NCBI GenBank assembly: GCA_964504915.1
Contig: CAZDFH010000007.1
Location: 1 to 64,000 of the forward strand
Length of the DNA: 64,000 bases
Direction: 5' to 3'
Source of the DNA: CAJBLF01 sp964504915
GTDB lineage: Bacteria > Patescibacteriota > Gracilibacteria > Absconditabacterales > Absconditicoccaceae
The notes beneath the pieces were generated by a model, which worked only from the letters and a program-made list of their open reading frames with translations, was not told where the DNA came from and searched no databases. Both the position numbers and the translations under genes were made by a program. This document shows positions 1 to 10,700 of the stretch, piece by piece; positions within the stretch are counted from its first letter, which is position 1, and every line of letters begins with the position of its first letter.

Positions 1-53
1 CGTGAGGCGTCAGATTTACAGTCTGATGCAATTGACCGCTCTGCCATCTCCCC
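1..53 (-). tRNA. tRNA-Tyr (GUA), 3' part cut by window edge
   Basis: Read on the minus strand, the 5' end begins GGGGAGAUGGCAGAGCGG, a class II tRNA start. The anticodon stem and loop follow, with GUA inside ACUGUAAAUC, which decodes Tyr. The sequence then enters a long variable arm and runs off the window. The missing part is the rest of the variable arm, the T arm and the acceptor 3' strand. Confidence 0.9.
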
Positions 54-64
54 ATGAAGTATTT

Positions 65-316
65 TTATTTTAGTGGTGTAGGAACTAGAGTAGGGAGATT
101 GTCCGCAGGAGATGTAGTAGGGATTACCCCAAACATTATTAACATGCCGATGATAATCACTATAAATCCTACGAGTACATATCCATTTCTTGTCCCACCT
201 AATTTATTTTCTGCCCAAGGAATTCTTCCAAAGGCTTCTACCATGTAGGCAGAAAAGTAGATTAGAGCTCCGCCAATCGCTGCCAGAAAAATTCAGATGA
301 TGATTTGTTTCGCCAT
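65..316 (-). CDS. Small two-helix membrane protein, unknown function
   Basis: 83 aa when TGA is read as Gly (codon 8 is TGA). There are two hydrophobic segments, roughly residues 4-25 and 47-68. A short polar loop containing EAFGRIPWAENKLGG lies between them, and a Pro/Thr-rich tail follows. The gene sits between tRNA-Tyr and tRNA-Gly(UCA) on the same strand. I do not recognise the family. The stop is TAA and the start is the only ATG that precedes the first helix. Confidence 0.7.
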
Positions 317-337
317 AAATTTTTATGATAGCTAATT

Positions 338-411
338 AGCGGATAACGGGACTTGAACCCGTACGAGCAGAGCTGAAGTCTGCTATGCTACACCAATTAC
401 ATCATATCCGC
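338..411 (-). tRNA. tRNA-Gly (UCA), the UGA-decoding glycine tRNA
   Basis: 74 nt on the minus strand. The acceptor stem GCGGATA/TATCCGC is followed by discriminator U73. The D arm has A14 and GG at 18-19. The anticodon stem AGCAGA/TCTGCT closes a 7-nt loop CTTCAGC, so the anticodon is UCA. The T arm is ACGGG-TTCAAGT-CCCGT. The short variable loop and 7-bp acceptor stem rule out tRNA-Sec, and U73 fits bacterial glycyl-tRNA. Its anticodon pairs with UGA, which this genome uses at conserved glycines. CCA is not encoded. Confidence 0.93.
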
Positions 412-513
412 AGCAATGAAGTTTCGGTAATAACAAAAAAAACTTCGTGGGATGTATATATATAAATAAGATACAAAATCAAGCACTTTTTTATCTTCTT
501 GAGATTCCAAATT

Positions 514-1908
514 TTAGAATCTTTCACTGAAAATATTCTGATATCCTAAGGTCTTCAAATCTTGGGTAATTTGTTCTACGATAGCAGGATTTCCACAAAT
601 ATAAAATTCAGCATTTGCTGGAAATTTTTTCTGTTTGACATCAAGTCTGCCAAAAGTGTATCCTGATATATCCTCTCTGGTAATATGGATTTCTGATTTT
701 AGATTATGGATCTTTTTGATTTCATCTTCATAAAAGAGTCCTTTGAGATATGAGACGGAATAGATGAGTGTCTTGTCTTTTGTGTCACAATGTTTAGCCA
801 TGTTTAATACGGCAGCAAGTCAGACTCCTGTACCGATAAATACTTTGGGTACATCTGTAGTCTGTAAGACGAAATGACCAAAAACTCCCTTGATCTGTAA
901 GGTGTCTCAAATTTTTACTTGGCTTAGTAATGTGGTTCATCTACCTCCTGTATATTTGACAGCGAATATCATCATTGTCGTCCCTTGGTCTACATCTCGA
1001 TCTGCGATAGAATACGCTCTATTAAATGTACCTTCTGCATCCTTGTAGACAAACAAGACTCGTTGTCCTGGCAGGATTTTGAGTTCTTGATGTACTTCTA
1101 TGGTAAATTCCAAAACCTCTTCTGTGAGATGACGATGGTTGATGACCTTGGCTGAAATGGTATCCGGAACTGCAGTTTCGACTGGTTGACTAGATGGCTG
1201 AGCTACTGCTACTGGTGGTTTCACTTTTTTTCGTTCGAGTAATTTTATTATCACAAAGACTACGAATAAGACAATATATCGTCGGCTGTGAGAAAAGAAA
1301 AATAAATGGATACAGGCACCCAAAAATGCTAGATATGCTATTTGCTGGATTGGCTTCCATCGGCGTTTAAGCTTTTTCATCGAAAACATATTGGATGTGA
1401 CAAATCCTACGAATAATGCAATGAGTCCTATTACTCCTGTCCAGACTAGCAGATTGCCACTCGTGATCAAGAATGGAGCTCCTTGCTGATAGCGGATCAT
1501 TTCTAATGAGAGTCGATGAAGCAGTATCGTCCGGAATGTAAGGATACCAAGTCGTTTCCTCAATCTCAATCCATACAGAGAAAGAGAGTAGGCCGTGTTG
1601 AAGATCAGATTTCTACTATATATAAGGATAGGATCCTGTGTTCGTCATTTGATTATATACATAAGTCCATCAGGAAGCTTCCAGTAACTGACAGGCAAAT
1701 AGCGCTTTAGGATAATCGTGACTGGTTTGATGGCCAATAGTATGACCAACAAATCAAATCCTCGTCGAGCCATAGATTCTTGGACTTCTCGTGGAGAGAG
1801 TCATGCAAAAAACATCAGTAGTATGGTCGCTAATACTGCAATAGGTACGATATAGATTACGAGAAAAACAAATAGCTTTTCTATTTTTTTGATGATCGAG
1901 GTATACAT
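514..1908 (-). CDS. Membrane ferric-reductase-like flavin oxidoreductase
   Basis: 464 aa with in-frame TGA=Gly codons. The N-terminal half is a multi-helix membrane domain, with a His in ILLHRLSLEM and another in ACIHLFFFSH, as in heme-binding ferric reductase/MsrQ-type domains. A Pro/Val linker leads to an FNR-like module. This has an FAD-binding motif NRAYSIAD (around residue 290), an NAD(P)-binding loop GTGVGL (around 355) and a C-terminal ICGNPAIVEQ. The protein probably passes electrons from NAD(P)H through flavin to a membrane heme. The substrate is not determinable. It lies 10 bp downstream of a thioredoxin-like lipoprotein on the same strand, so the two may be co-transcribed in a redox unit. 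Confidence 0.82.
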
Positions 1909-1918
1909 TATATATATG

Positions 1919-2281
1919 TTATTCTACTAAAGGACATCCGCTTTTTGCTGCTAGTGCAGCTAAACTTTGCTCACCTTGTAAGGTAGTGCCATCTGTAAAA
2001 AATCGTGTAGGGATTGCAGCTACATTGCTACACATTGTCGGAGAGACAATACAGTCTACATAGGTTACATATTTGAAACTTTCTCCAAATAATGCTTTCT
2101 GCTTGATACAATGGCTACAGGTGGCTGTGCCATACATTTTGACTCCAGCTTTAGTTAGACATTGTGCAAAAGTGTCGAGATTACCTGTTCATGTTGTATT
2201 TGTAGTATCTGGATTTTTGGTACATCCGACCATACATATCATACCAATGGTAGCTATGAGAAGTAAGCTAAGTTTTTTCAT
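1919..2281 (-). CDS. Thioredoxin-like lipoprotein with CxxC
   Basis: 120 aa. The N-terminus MKKLSLLLIATIGMICMVGC is a lipoprotein signal peptide with a lipobox Cys at 20. The body has the redox motif CSHC (TATCSHCIKQK), two further cysteines in DCIVSPTMC and a thioredoxin-fold signature AAIPTRFF with the cis-Pro. One TGA lies in the linker and is read as Gly. It resembles the small thioredoxin-like domains attached to VKOR-type proteins, but no VKOR gene is in view. The likely role is thiol oxidation or reduction at the cell surface next to the membrane oxidoreductase. Confidence 0.8.
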
Positions 2282-2388
2282 ATGTTGTACGTGAATAAAT
2301 AAAATCTAACTGATTTGTATCTTTTTTTTGTTTACTTTCAACGAATAGTTTGCTTTCAACAAATAATGTGTATCGGGATTTTTTTAGA

Positions 2389-2747
2389 GGTCGTACCTCC
2401 GGCACTTTACTGATTTTTCATTTTTTCTTTCTGATGACTTCCGTCATCAGTCTAAAGAGATCGTGCTTTCAGCACTTTACTGATTGTTTATCTTTTCTTT
2501 TCTTTCTGATGACTTCCGTCATCAGTCTAAAGAAATCGTGCTCCTGCCTGCCGGTAGGCAAGTTCAGCACTTTATTGATTTTTCATTTTTTCTTTCTGAT
2601 GACTTCCGTCATCAGTTTGAGGAGGTCGTACCTCCGGTACTTCACTGGTTGTTTATTTTCTTTCTGATGACTTCCGTCATCAGTCTAAAGAGATCGTGCT
2701 CCTGCCTGCCGGTAGGCAAGTTCAGCACTTTATTGATTGTTTATTTT
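2389..2747. repeat. Intergenic hairpin array (four palindrome copies)
   Basis: A perfect 20-bp palindrome, CTGATGACTTCCGTCATCAG, occurs at 2431-2450, 2506-2525, 2596-2615 and 2664-2683. It alternates with a second hairpin family of the type GTCGTACCTCCGGCAC or CGTGCT...AGCAC. Two copies of the second family contain CCTGCCTGCCGGTAGGCAAG (2543-2562 and 2701-2720). The array fills the gap between the minus-strand lipoprotein gene and plus-strand folC. No convincing protein is encoded here. Confidence 0.85.
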
Positions 2748-2778
2748 TCCCCAAATTCGTTATTTTCAAGTAATCCTT

Positions 2779-2828
2779 TTGACACGAGATGTGAAAACAC
2801 TATAAGTCAATCCGTGAAATCTTTCAGT
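2779..2828 (+). promoter_or_regulatory. folC promoter with GTGAA/TTCAG start motif
   Basis: TTGACA at 2779-2784 and TATAAG at 2801-2806 are separated by 16 bp. GTGAAATCTTTCAGT follows 7 bp later. The same arrangement recurs at 17579, 20702 and 21404. It lies 18 bp upstream of the folC ATG. Confidence 0.6.
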
Positions 2829-2846
2829 CTTTGTTTTTTTAGATAT

Positions 2847-3995
2847 ATGAAGCTCCCCATCAGAACCTATCACGATGCACTAAAGTATATCTTTAGTAAA
2901 GAATTTACCTCTGGCGTAAAATATAGTCTGGAGCATGTTTCTCGTGTGAATCAACTTCTGGGGTCGCCTGATAGTGCATATAAGATTATCCATATTGCTG
3001 GCACTAATGGTAAATGATCTGTAGCTAAAATGGTGTTTTCTATCCTTCAACAGGCTGGCCATAAAGTGGGTTGTTTTACCTCGCCACATTTAGTAGATGT
3101 GAGAGAGAGGATCGAAACAGGTGCGTGAATAATTTCCAAAAAAGACTTCGTACGCTATCTCAATAAAGTATTGGCAACAAAAATATCTCTGTCTTATTTT
3201 GAACTTTGTGTCTTGATTGCATGACTGTATTTCAAAGATAGAGGATGTGACTATGTCGTCATGGAAGTGGGGCTGGGTGGATTGCTTGATGCAACAAATA
3301 TTGTCACTCCTGTGATTTCCTGTATTACAAATATTTCTTTGGATCACCAAGATGTTTTGTGACATACTGCAAAAGATATTTCTCTCCAGAAAGCTGGTAT
3401 TATCAAACAGTGAATCCCTGTGGTGTTGTGAGAGAAAAATGTCGTCATAGAAAAAGTAGCTAGACAATCTAAATCTCCCATCATTCTAGCCACACAAGAG
3501 AAATCTACTAATCTCATCTGAGCGCACCAGAAAAAAAACGCTGGCATTGCTTATGCTATTTGCAAGCAACTGGGCGTCTCAGCAAAAAATATCGTTAGCT
3601 GATTACATAATGTCCAACATCCTGGTAGACTGCAATATCTCGCTCCTAACCTCTGTATTGATGGTGCTCACAATATCGCTGGATTACAGACATTAAAATC
3701 CTATCTCACTACTATCGAAAAAAAATATCAACAAGTAGTTTATTGTTTTGCACTCAAAAAAGGCAAAGATCCCAGTGAACTCATCTTGTCTACCTTTGGC
3801 AAAAATAAAACATATATTGTCGTCCGTGCTTCTTCCTATCAGTTGGAATCTGCTTCTGTATTGGTAAAGAAGATGCAGTGATGTGATTGTGTCGTTTACA
3901 CACCACAGCAAATTATGTATTTAGCCAAGAAAAATCCTCATATATTGTATATCATATTCTGATCCTTATATATGATAGGAGAATTTATTTGTTAA
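2847..3995 (+). CDS. folC: Folylpolyglutamate synthase / dihydrofolate synthase
   Basis: 382 aa, slightly shorter than typical FolC. It is an ATP-dependent Mur-ligase-fold enzyme that adds glutamate to folates. The P-loop IAGTNGKGS lies near residue 52, with its second-last Gly encoded by TGA. TSPHLVDVRERI and VGLGGLLDATNIV are family signatures. NISLDHQDVLG, the KAGI(I)K segment and the C-terminal domain with DGAHNIAGL are also present. At least ten TGA codons sit at glycines. It has its own promoter-like element upstream. Confidence 0.93.
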
Positions 3996-4005
3996 CCACC
4001 ACGCT

Positions 4006-4689
4006 ATGGAAAAAAATTGAAAAATTGGTAAAATTGGTCTCTTGATTGCTCTCTACATCTTCTGTGTCTGCTGAGCAGAACTTATGTGAGCCAAAACATT
4101 CCCCTTGATCAATATCCTCGGATACCAGTTGAATGCATCAGTAGGGATTTTTTTCATCCCATTGATTTATTCTATCAATGATGTCATTACAGAAGTGTTT
4201 TGACCTAAGATGACGAGATCATTGATTAGGACATCAATGTTTGTTATTGTCCTTATGGTCTTGGCAGCATTACTCTTTACTGCACTACCACCATCTACTC
4301 GTTTCGCTACTAACAATCCAGCATATCTGACTATCTTTGGGATCTCAATTAGAATTTCTATTGCGAGTCTGATCGCATTTGGTGTGGGAGATTTTTTGGA
4401 TGTGTATATCTTTACCAAGGTTCGTAAATGGTTTGGTACTAAACGTTTGTGGCTGAGAAATAATGTATCTAATATCCTTTCTGAAGCCATCGATACAATA
4501 TTATTTATGACGCTTGCTTTCTATGCTATCGGGACTCCATTTGCAGATAATTTTCACTTCTTGCTGAGTATAGCATTGCCTTATCGGCTACTTAAATGCT
4601 GTGCTTCTATCCTTGTGACTCCATTTGTCTATATGTGAGTGCATCGACTTAGGAAAAAGAATGAAGGAATGAATATTGAGCAAAAATAA
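4006..4689 (+). CDS. YhhQ/VUT-type transporter (queuosine precursor)
   Basis: 227 aa integral membrane protein with about six helices. The family signatures are the N-terminal GAELMGAKTF, the SINDVITEVFGPKMTR loop, and VGDFLDVYIFTKVRKW followed by LRNNVSNILSEAIDT. This is the DUF165/VUT (YhhQ) family, whose characterised members take up queuosine precursors such as preQ0 or preQ1. The gene starts 10 bp after folC and is probably co-transcribed with it. Confidence 0.88.
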
Positions 4690-4715
4690 ATAGAGGAATG
4701 CATATCGAGGGAATG

Positions 4716-4747
4716 AAAAAAGCTAATCGTAATGACTAGCTTTTTTT
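4716..4747. terminator. Bidirectional rho-independent terminator
   Basis: AAAAAAGCTA and TAGCTTTTTTT are separated by a short loop. The structure sits between the plus-strand transporter and the minus-strand giant surface gene, and works in either direction. Confidence 0.75.
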
Positions 4748-4768
4748 CTTATATTTTAACGTTGTGGA

Positions 4769-7700
4769 TTATTTCTTATCGAATATTCTCTTCATCATAA
4801 CCATTACTCGACCTCTTAATTCTTTACTCAGAGGTTTATCGATTTTGGTCATAATTCATTCTTTTTTCAACGCTTCCAAATGTCTTTGATAATAAATATC
4901 TCCACCATTATTTTTGTCTCCTCGGATGAGTCTAGAGAGGATAGTGCCAAACTGAGCTCTATCTACTTCTGTATTAGGATCGAATGTGTGTTTAGTTCTC
5001 TTGCCATCAGATTCGTATCCCATGAGTCAGAGTCTACATGCTGCTATGGCATAGTATTGAGCCTCTTTTGGAAGTTTTGTCATATCATCAAATTCACATC
5101 TTACTCCTGTAGAGATATCTTTGTCCATAATATTTATTGCAAAGTTACTTATCATTTTGGCCATATCTTTTCTGAGCAACTTGCCTTCCATATCGGCTTT
5201 TTGGATTGTTGGCATAGTGGTGATATCGTAGCCACATGCTCGTTGATAAGCACCGTTAAGCTCAGTGGATAATTTAGAATTTTCTATACTACATAATGCG
5301 TTATCTGTAGTTTTGACCAGCTTTTTATCGATGAGTGGGCATGGACCACAGAGTCTATCATAATAACTATCACTACAATCTCTTTGAGCTGGACAGACAT
5401 CTTTGAATGCTGGTGGAGGAGGATATCTTCACCTATCTGAATCCTCTTGTGGTGGTGTGACTGGAGTACTTGTGGTAATCTTAAAGTAAGAGAAGTGTGA
5501 AGTTTCTATCTCAATAATGTGATCACTGATCTTTGTAAAATTAACATCTTCTCGATTTATACCATCACGAGATATTTTTACGATATTAGTAGTGCCAAGA
5601 ATTTCTGGAATATAGATTCTGATACGGATAGGTCTATTGAAGATCAAAGTAGTGCCCGAACACGCAGATCAGATCTGGAATGCGGCAGTGATAGTAGGAT
5701 CTACTGCTTTAATTTCAACAGTCTTGTCTTGTGGAGGTAATAAGGTAGCATCATCACAGACTTGTCCTGAAGTAGTCACGCGAATGCGTGGTGGAAGATA
5801 TGCTTCTATATTATCAGAACGAATACTTATACCACTCGTATTTGCTATGACATCAGGCAGGCTAATAGTATCTGTAACGATTGCCGCACTGTCTGGTAAA
5901 TCAGTAAATAGTGATGTTCTATCATCAATAGAGATATCTCCTTCATTATAGGTAAATCAAAATCTATTGTCTCTGATATGTAGATCTCATCGTAGTTCTT
6001 CTGGAGAAAATATCTCCAAAGTATTCACGATAGGTCATTGACTAACTAGTTCATCAGAGAAGGTTCAGCTAATAACTATAGTACCGCCAGAGTTCGCATC
6101 TAACGTGCCTAGATCAAAGATATATATTCATTTTCATGGGACTCAGCAGTTAGGTATATATCCTATATCAGCATCTTCATCGTCGAATCGATCTATAAAT
6201 GCTTCTCTTCGATCAGTGATTGGTCAGTCATCACTTATGATATAATCTATGAGATATTTTCCTGCTCCGTCATTACTACCACAATAGAAGCCTTCTCGAT
6301 CACATAGCATATCTGTTAGATTATCGTATTCATCTTCATTTCGAGCATACTCATCAAAGAATTCTTGGTATGGTCCTGTTCCGTCATTGTACCATTCTGC
6401 TAGACAAGGATCATCAAATCATGGGTATGTGGTTGCTGTAGTTCATGTCACAAAATCCATATCTGCTGTAATGTCTAAACCATCGATCATATCATAATAG
6501 ATAGTGGTATTATCTAGTGATCTAGGTCCAGCATTATGATATCATAAGTTGAGGATAAATGAATTTGGCGCTAGATGAGTTACTGTTCATGACAATAAAA
6601 TATCACTAAGGAGATATTGGTTTCTCCATCCTCAAAAATAACTATTCAGATAGTTTAATAAATCTGAAGGATCTTCGACGTTGGTATCGAGATAGTTGTA
6701 AGATATATTTCATCATCGGTCCATTCTTATTCACGTCAGACATGATGGAATATCTCCGGCAAAATGATTATTGTCGAGATATAATAAATACAATCCAGTA
6801 AGCAAGCACAAACTATCTAATGATCAAGAAAGTTGGTTGTAGTTAAGATATAACTGTTGTAACATAGGCAGTGAGCTAAAGGCAGAATTATCCATACTAG
6901 TAATAGTATTGAAAGAGAGGTTCAAATAATTCAAATAATCCATGCCCTCAAAGATACCTGACGATATAGTTGTCAGGAAATTGCCACCGAGGTAGAGGTA
7001 TTGGAGACGAGAGAGTCCACTTCGTGCACCATGTTCTATATCAGAGATCTGATTATTAGAAAGATCTAACACATTCAGATTAGCAAGCCCATTAAAAATA
7101 TTGGATGGGATGTTAATCATCAAGTTATTGGTGAGGTAGAGATATTGGAGATTAGAGAGTCCACTTCGCGCACCACTTGCTATGTCAGAGATCTGATTGT
7201 AAGAGAGTGTTAGCTGATAGAGATCAGCGAGCTCATCAAATATGCCTGGCAATATACTAGAGAGTGTATTATTGCCGAGATTGAGATATTCTAGATTAGC
7301 AAGTCCACTAAATGCACCGATTTCGATGTTATCAATTTGATTATAAGAGAGATTTAATTGATCCAAACGAGGGAGTCCTTCAAAAGCTCAGCTTTCCAAA
7401 TGCGTGGTCTGACTAGAAGTCATATTCAAATAATATAGATTAGAGAGTCCATAGAACATCCCTTTCTTCACTGTTTCCATTATATTGTAATCCAAGTAGA
7501 GATTCTCCATATTAGAAAGTTCACTGAAAGCTCCACTTTCAATGCTATTAATCTGATTATGAGAAAGTTCCAATTGATTAAGATATGGAAGATTGACAAA
7601 CATGCCATTCGCAATACCAGAAATATGATTATTTACCATATTCAATCTATAAAGATTGGGTAAATCTTCAAATGCGCCTGATCCAATAGTAGTAATAGCA

Positions 7701-10700
7701 TTATTGTCGAGATAGAGATATTGTAGATAAGGGAGATTATAGAATGTGCCACTAGCAATATTGGTTAATTGATTATATGCTAGCGTCATTTCATATAGAT
7801 GAGCAAGTCCACTAAACGCATCACTCTCAATACGGGAGATAGTATTGTCATCAAGATAAAGGTATTCAAGATGAGTAAGATTATGTATTTGTGCTGGAAT
7901 ATTGCCAGAGAGATTGTTCTCTGAAAGATCAATACTATATATATAGCTTCACTCCTCACCGTTATTACAACTCACTCCATACCGATCACATGCGGTCGTA
8001 GGAGTAATATCTCATTCCCCAAACCAGTTATCTTTATCAGACCAACCAGATCAGTTGGTACTAGTATATAGCGCAATCAGCGCATCGCATTCTCAACGAG
8101 GAATGTCCGTAATAAGTTCACAATAATTATCAAGAGATGATATATATCAGATATTTTTTGTAATACTTCTTTCTTTATCACCTGTACTATATGTTACGGT
8201 GATAGATTTGATCCCATATCATCCAGTCAAATATACTATTCCAGTGGTGGTGCCATATAAGGTACCGGAGATGGGAGCTCAAATAAAGTCACCAGAGAGG
8301 ACATAATATACAAGTTCATTCGTTGTCAGTTGGACCTGGACCCCGCTTTCTATCACATATGATTGTCCTGATGCTAAGCTAAGTCATCCATTGAGTGTTG
8401 CATTGACTTCAGCGATATATTTTGCTGGATCAAAAGAGAGTAGTGGCAGAGAGAAAATAGTTTCATCATCGATCGTAGTTTTGTTGATAGGGTTGATTTG
8501 TTTGAGAATATTTTCTCCGTATAGATACTTGGTATCAGAGCTTGCTTCTCGGCTCTTTCTTCACCGGCTATTACATTCAGGATAAGTTTCTTCATCTATC
8601 AAGAAGGTTCCATCATTATTTATTGGGTTCGTCACTCGACTACATGACATCGTCCCTTCTCGATCAACCACTCATCATGAGAATATCTCAGATTCTGATC
8701 ATGCCGAAATATTGCTAATATCATTGATATCCTCTCCATTGCCAAAGAGTTTTATCGCTCCATAATAGGTGTTATTCGTACAGTCTCAGTCTATATAAAT
8801 ACCGAAATTTCTATTATTATATGACTGTGAATTGTTACTAGTACTATTTGAAGAATGATCACTGATATAGATTCCGTGGTTACTATTATTATATGATTGT
8901 GAATTGTTGATAATATTGTCTGTAGAATAGTAATAGAACAGTATCCCATCGTTATCATTATTATATGTTTGTGTATTGTTGATGGTGTTGCTAGATGCGC
9001 TGACTAGTTTGATACCATCTTGTCCATTATTATATGTTTGAACGTTGTTGATCATATTGTGATTGGTATAATCATAGAGGTGTATACCACATTGCTGATT
9101 ATTATACGATTGACTATTGGTAATTGCGTTGTATGTAGAGTGGTTAACTAGATACATTCAGTAGTAAGCATTGTTGTATACCTCAACAGCATTGATTGTG
9201 TTATTAGAGGCATTATCTAATAAGATTCCATAGTAGGTCGCAGAATGCTGGCCGTCATTGCCATTATATTGGCCATCGAGGCTAACATTATCGATAATGG
9301 TATTATTATTGTCATGTATCAACAACATCCTATCAAGCTGATTCTGGGAATAGATTGTCACATCACCACTACCTATAAGTGCAGAACAAGTGGTCATAGT
9401 AATTCAGCCACCATCAGTTGTAATGATATATGATCAGTCGAGGAGAATATACAGTGTATTACCAGAGAGATATTGTGGGATAGTGTCAGTGCCTGGAGAG
9501 ATATATTCTACCGTCATCGCTGCAGGATTACAGGTATTTGTATTCCGATTTTTGGTATATTCTGATCATGATCCGAAATAAAGCGTCGGCAATCCTTCAG
9601 GATCTGGATAACCAATAGTTTTGCTTATTGTCCTAGTCCTTCATCATGTACTATAGGTTACCGAGATATGTTTGGTCTCGTATCATGTAGTGAGTGTTAT
9701 ATCTTTTGTTTCGATGCCTGAGTCTATCAATGTTCCTGTGATAGGAGACTCTTCAAAGTCGCCTGAGAGTACGTAGTCCGCTGGTTCAGCTACTGTTAGT
9801 TGGACCTGGATCCCCGTATCAAAGGTATAGGTCTGTCCAGATGCTACCAAGAGAGATCAATTGAGGAGGACATTAACCTCAGCTATATATTTTGTTGCAT
9901 CAAAAGAGAGATTAGACCAAGAATATGCATGATTGCCATTGGTTCCATCATCTTTTATAATGTGAGTTTGTTTGAAAATATCTGCCCCATACAAATAACT
10001 CATCTGGTTCCCTGATCGAGAACTATTTTTTCATCTCAAATTACAGGTAGGATACTGTGCCACATTTACGAGAAATATCCCATCAGTATTCATAGGATTG
10101 GTAATCAAATCACAGGACATCGTTCATGCTGTACTAAGTACACCTCATGAGAAAAATTCTGTTTCGTCTCAAGCGGTAAATTGATCGGCATACACATCTG
10201 TCGTATTGGCAAATATATTTACCGTCCCATAATATTTTACTTCACGAGGACCTGATGGATACATATCGATTCACCCACCGTTGTTATATATATCACTATT
10301 GACGACAGTCGCAGGAGAATAATGGATAGTTATTCCATCGCCCGCATTGTTGTAGATTTGACTGTTGTAGAGTGTGGTGTTATATACTGATTGAAGAAAT
10401 AATCAGTAAAGATTATTGTGAATTTGGGTGTTGCTGATTGTATTGTTGTTCGACGAGCCCTCCAATAAAAGTCAATGGTTAGTGTTGTTGTAAATCTGAA
10501 CATTATTGATGATATTACTATTACAATTATCATATAGATATATCCCTTGCTCCCCATTGTTATATGACTGTGTGTTGGTGATAGTGTTGTGTGAAGAATA
10601 CTGCATATACATTCAAATTCCGAAATTGTTATATGTGTGTACTCCTGATAGTATGTTGTAACTTGAAGAGCTTGATACGTTGAATCCAATATAATTATGA

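Noticed and set aside
338..411. Selenocysteine, tryptophan (code 4) or suppressor tRNA for the UCA anticodon
   Set aside because: The tRNA has normal length and arms, discriminator U, and the in-frame TGA codons align with Gly rather than Trp or Sec.
2350..3017. Plus-strand reading frames across the hairpin array and folC start
   Set aside because: The first part only translates the palindrome repeats; the second merges into folC, whose real start is the ATG at 2847.
6800..7900. Repetitive DNA array
   Set aside because: It encodes leucine-rich repeats of about 24 residues inside the giant protein.
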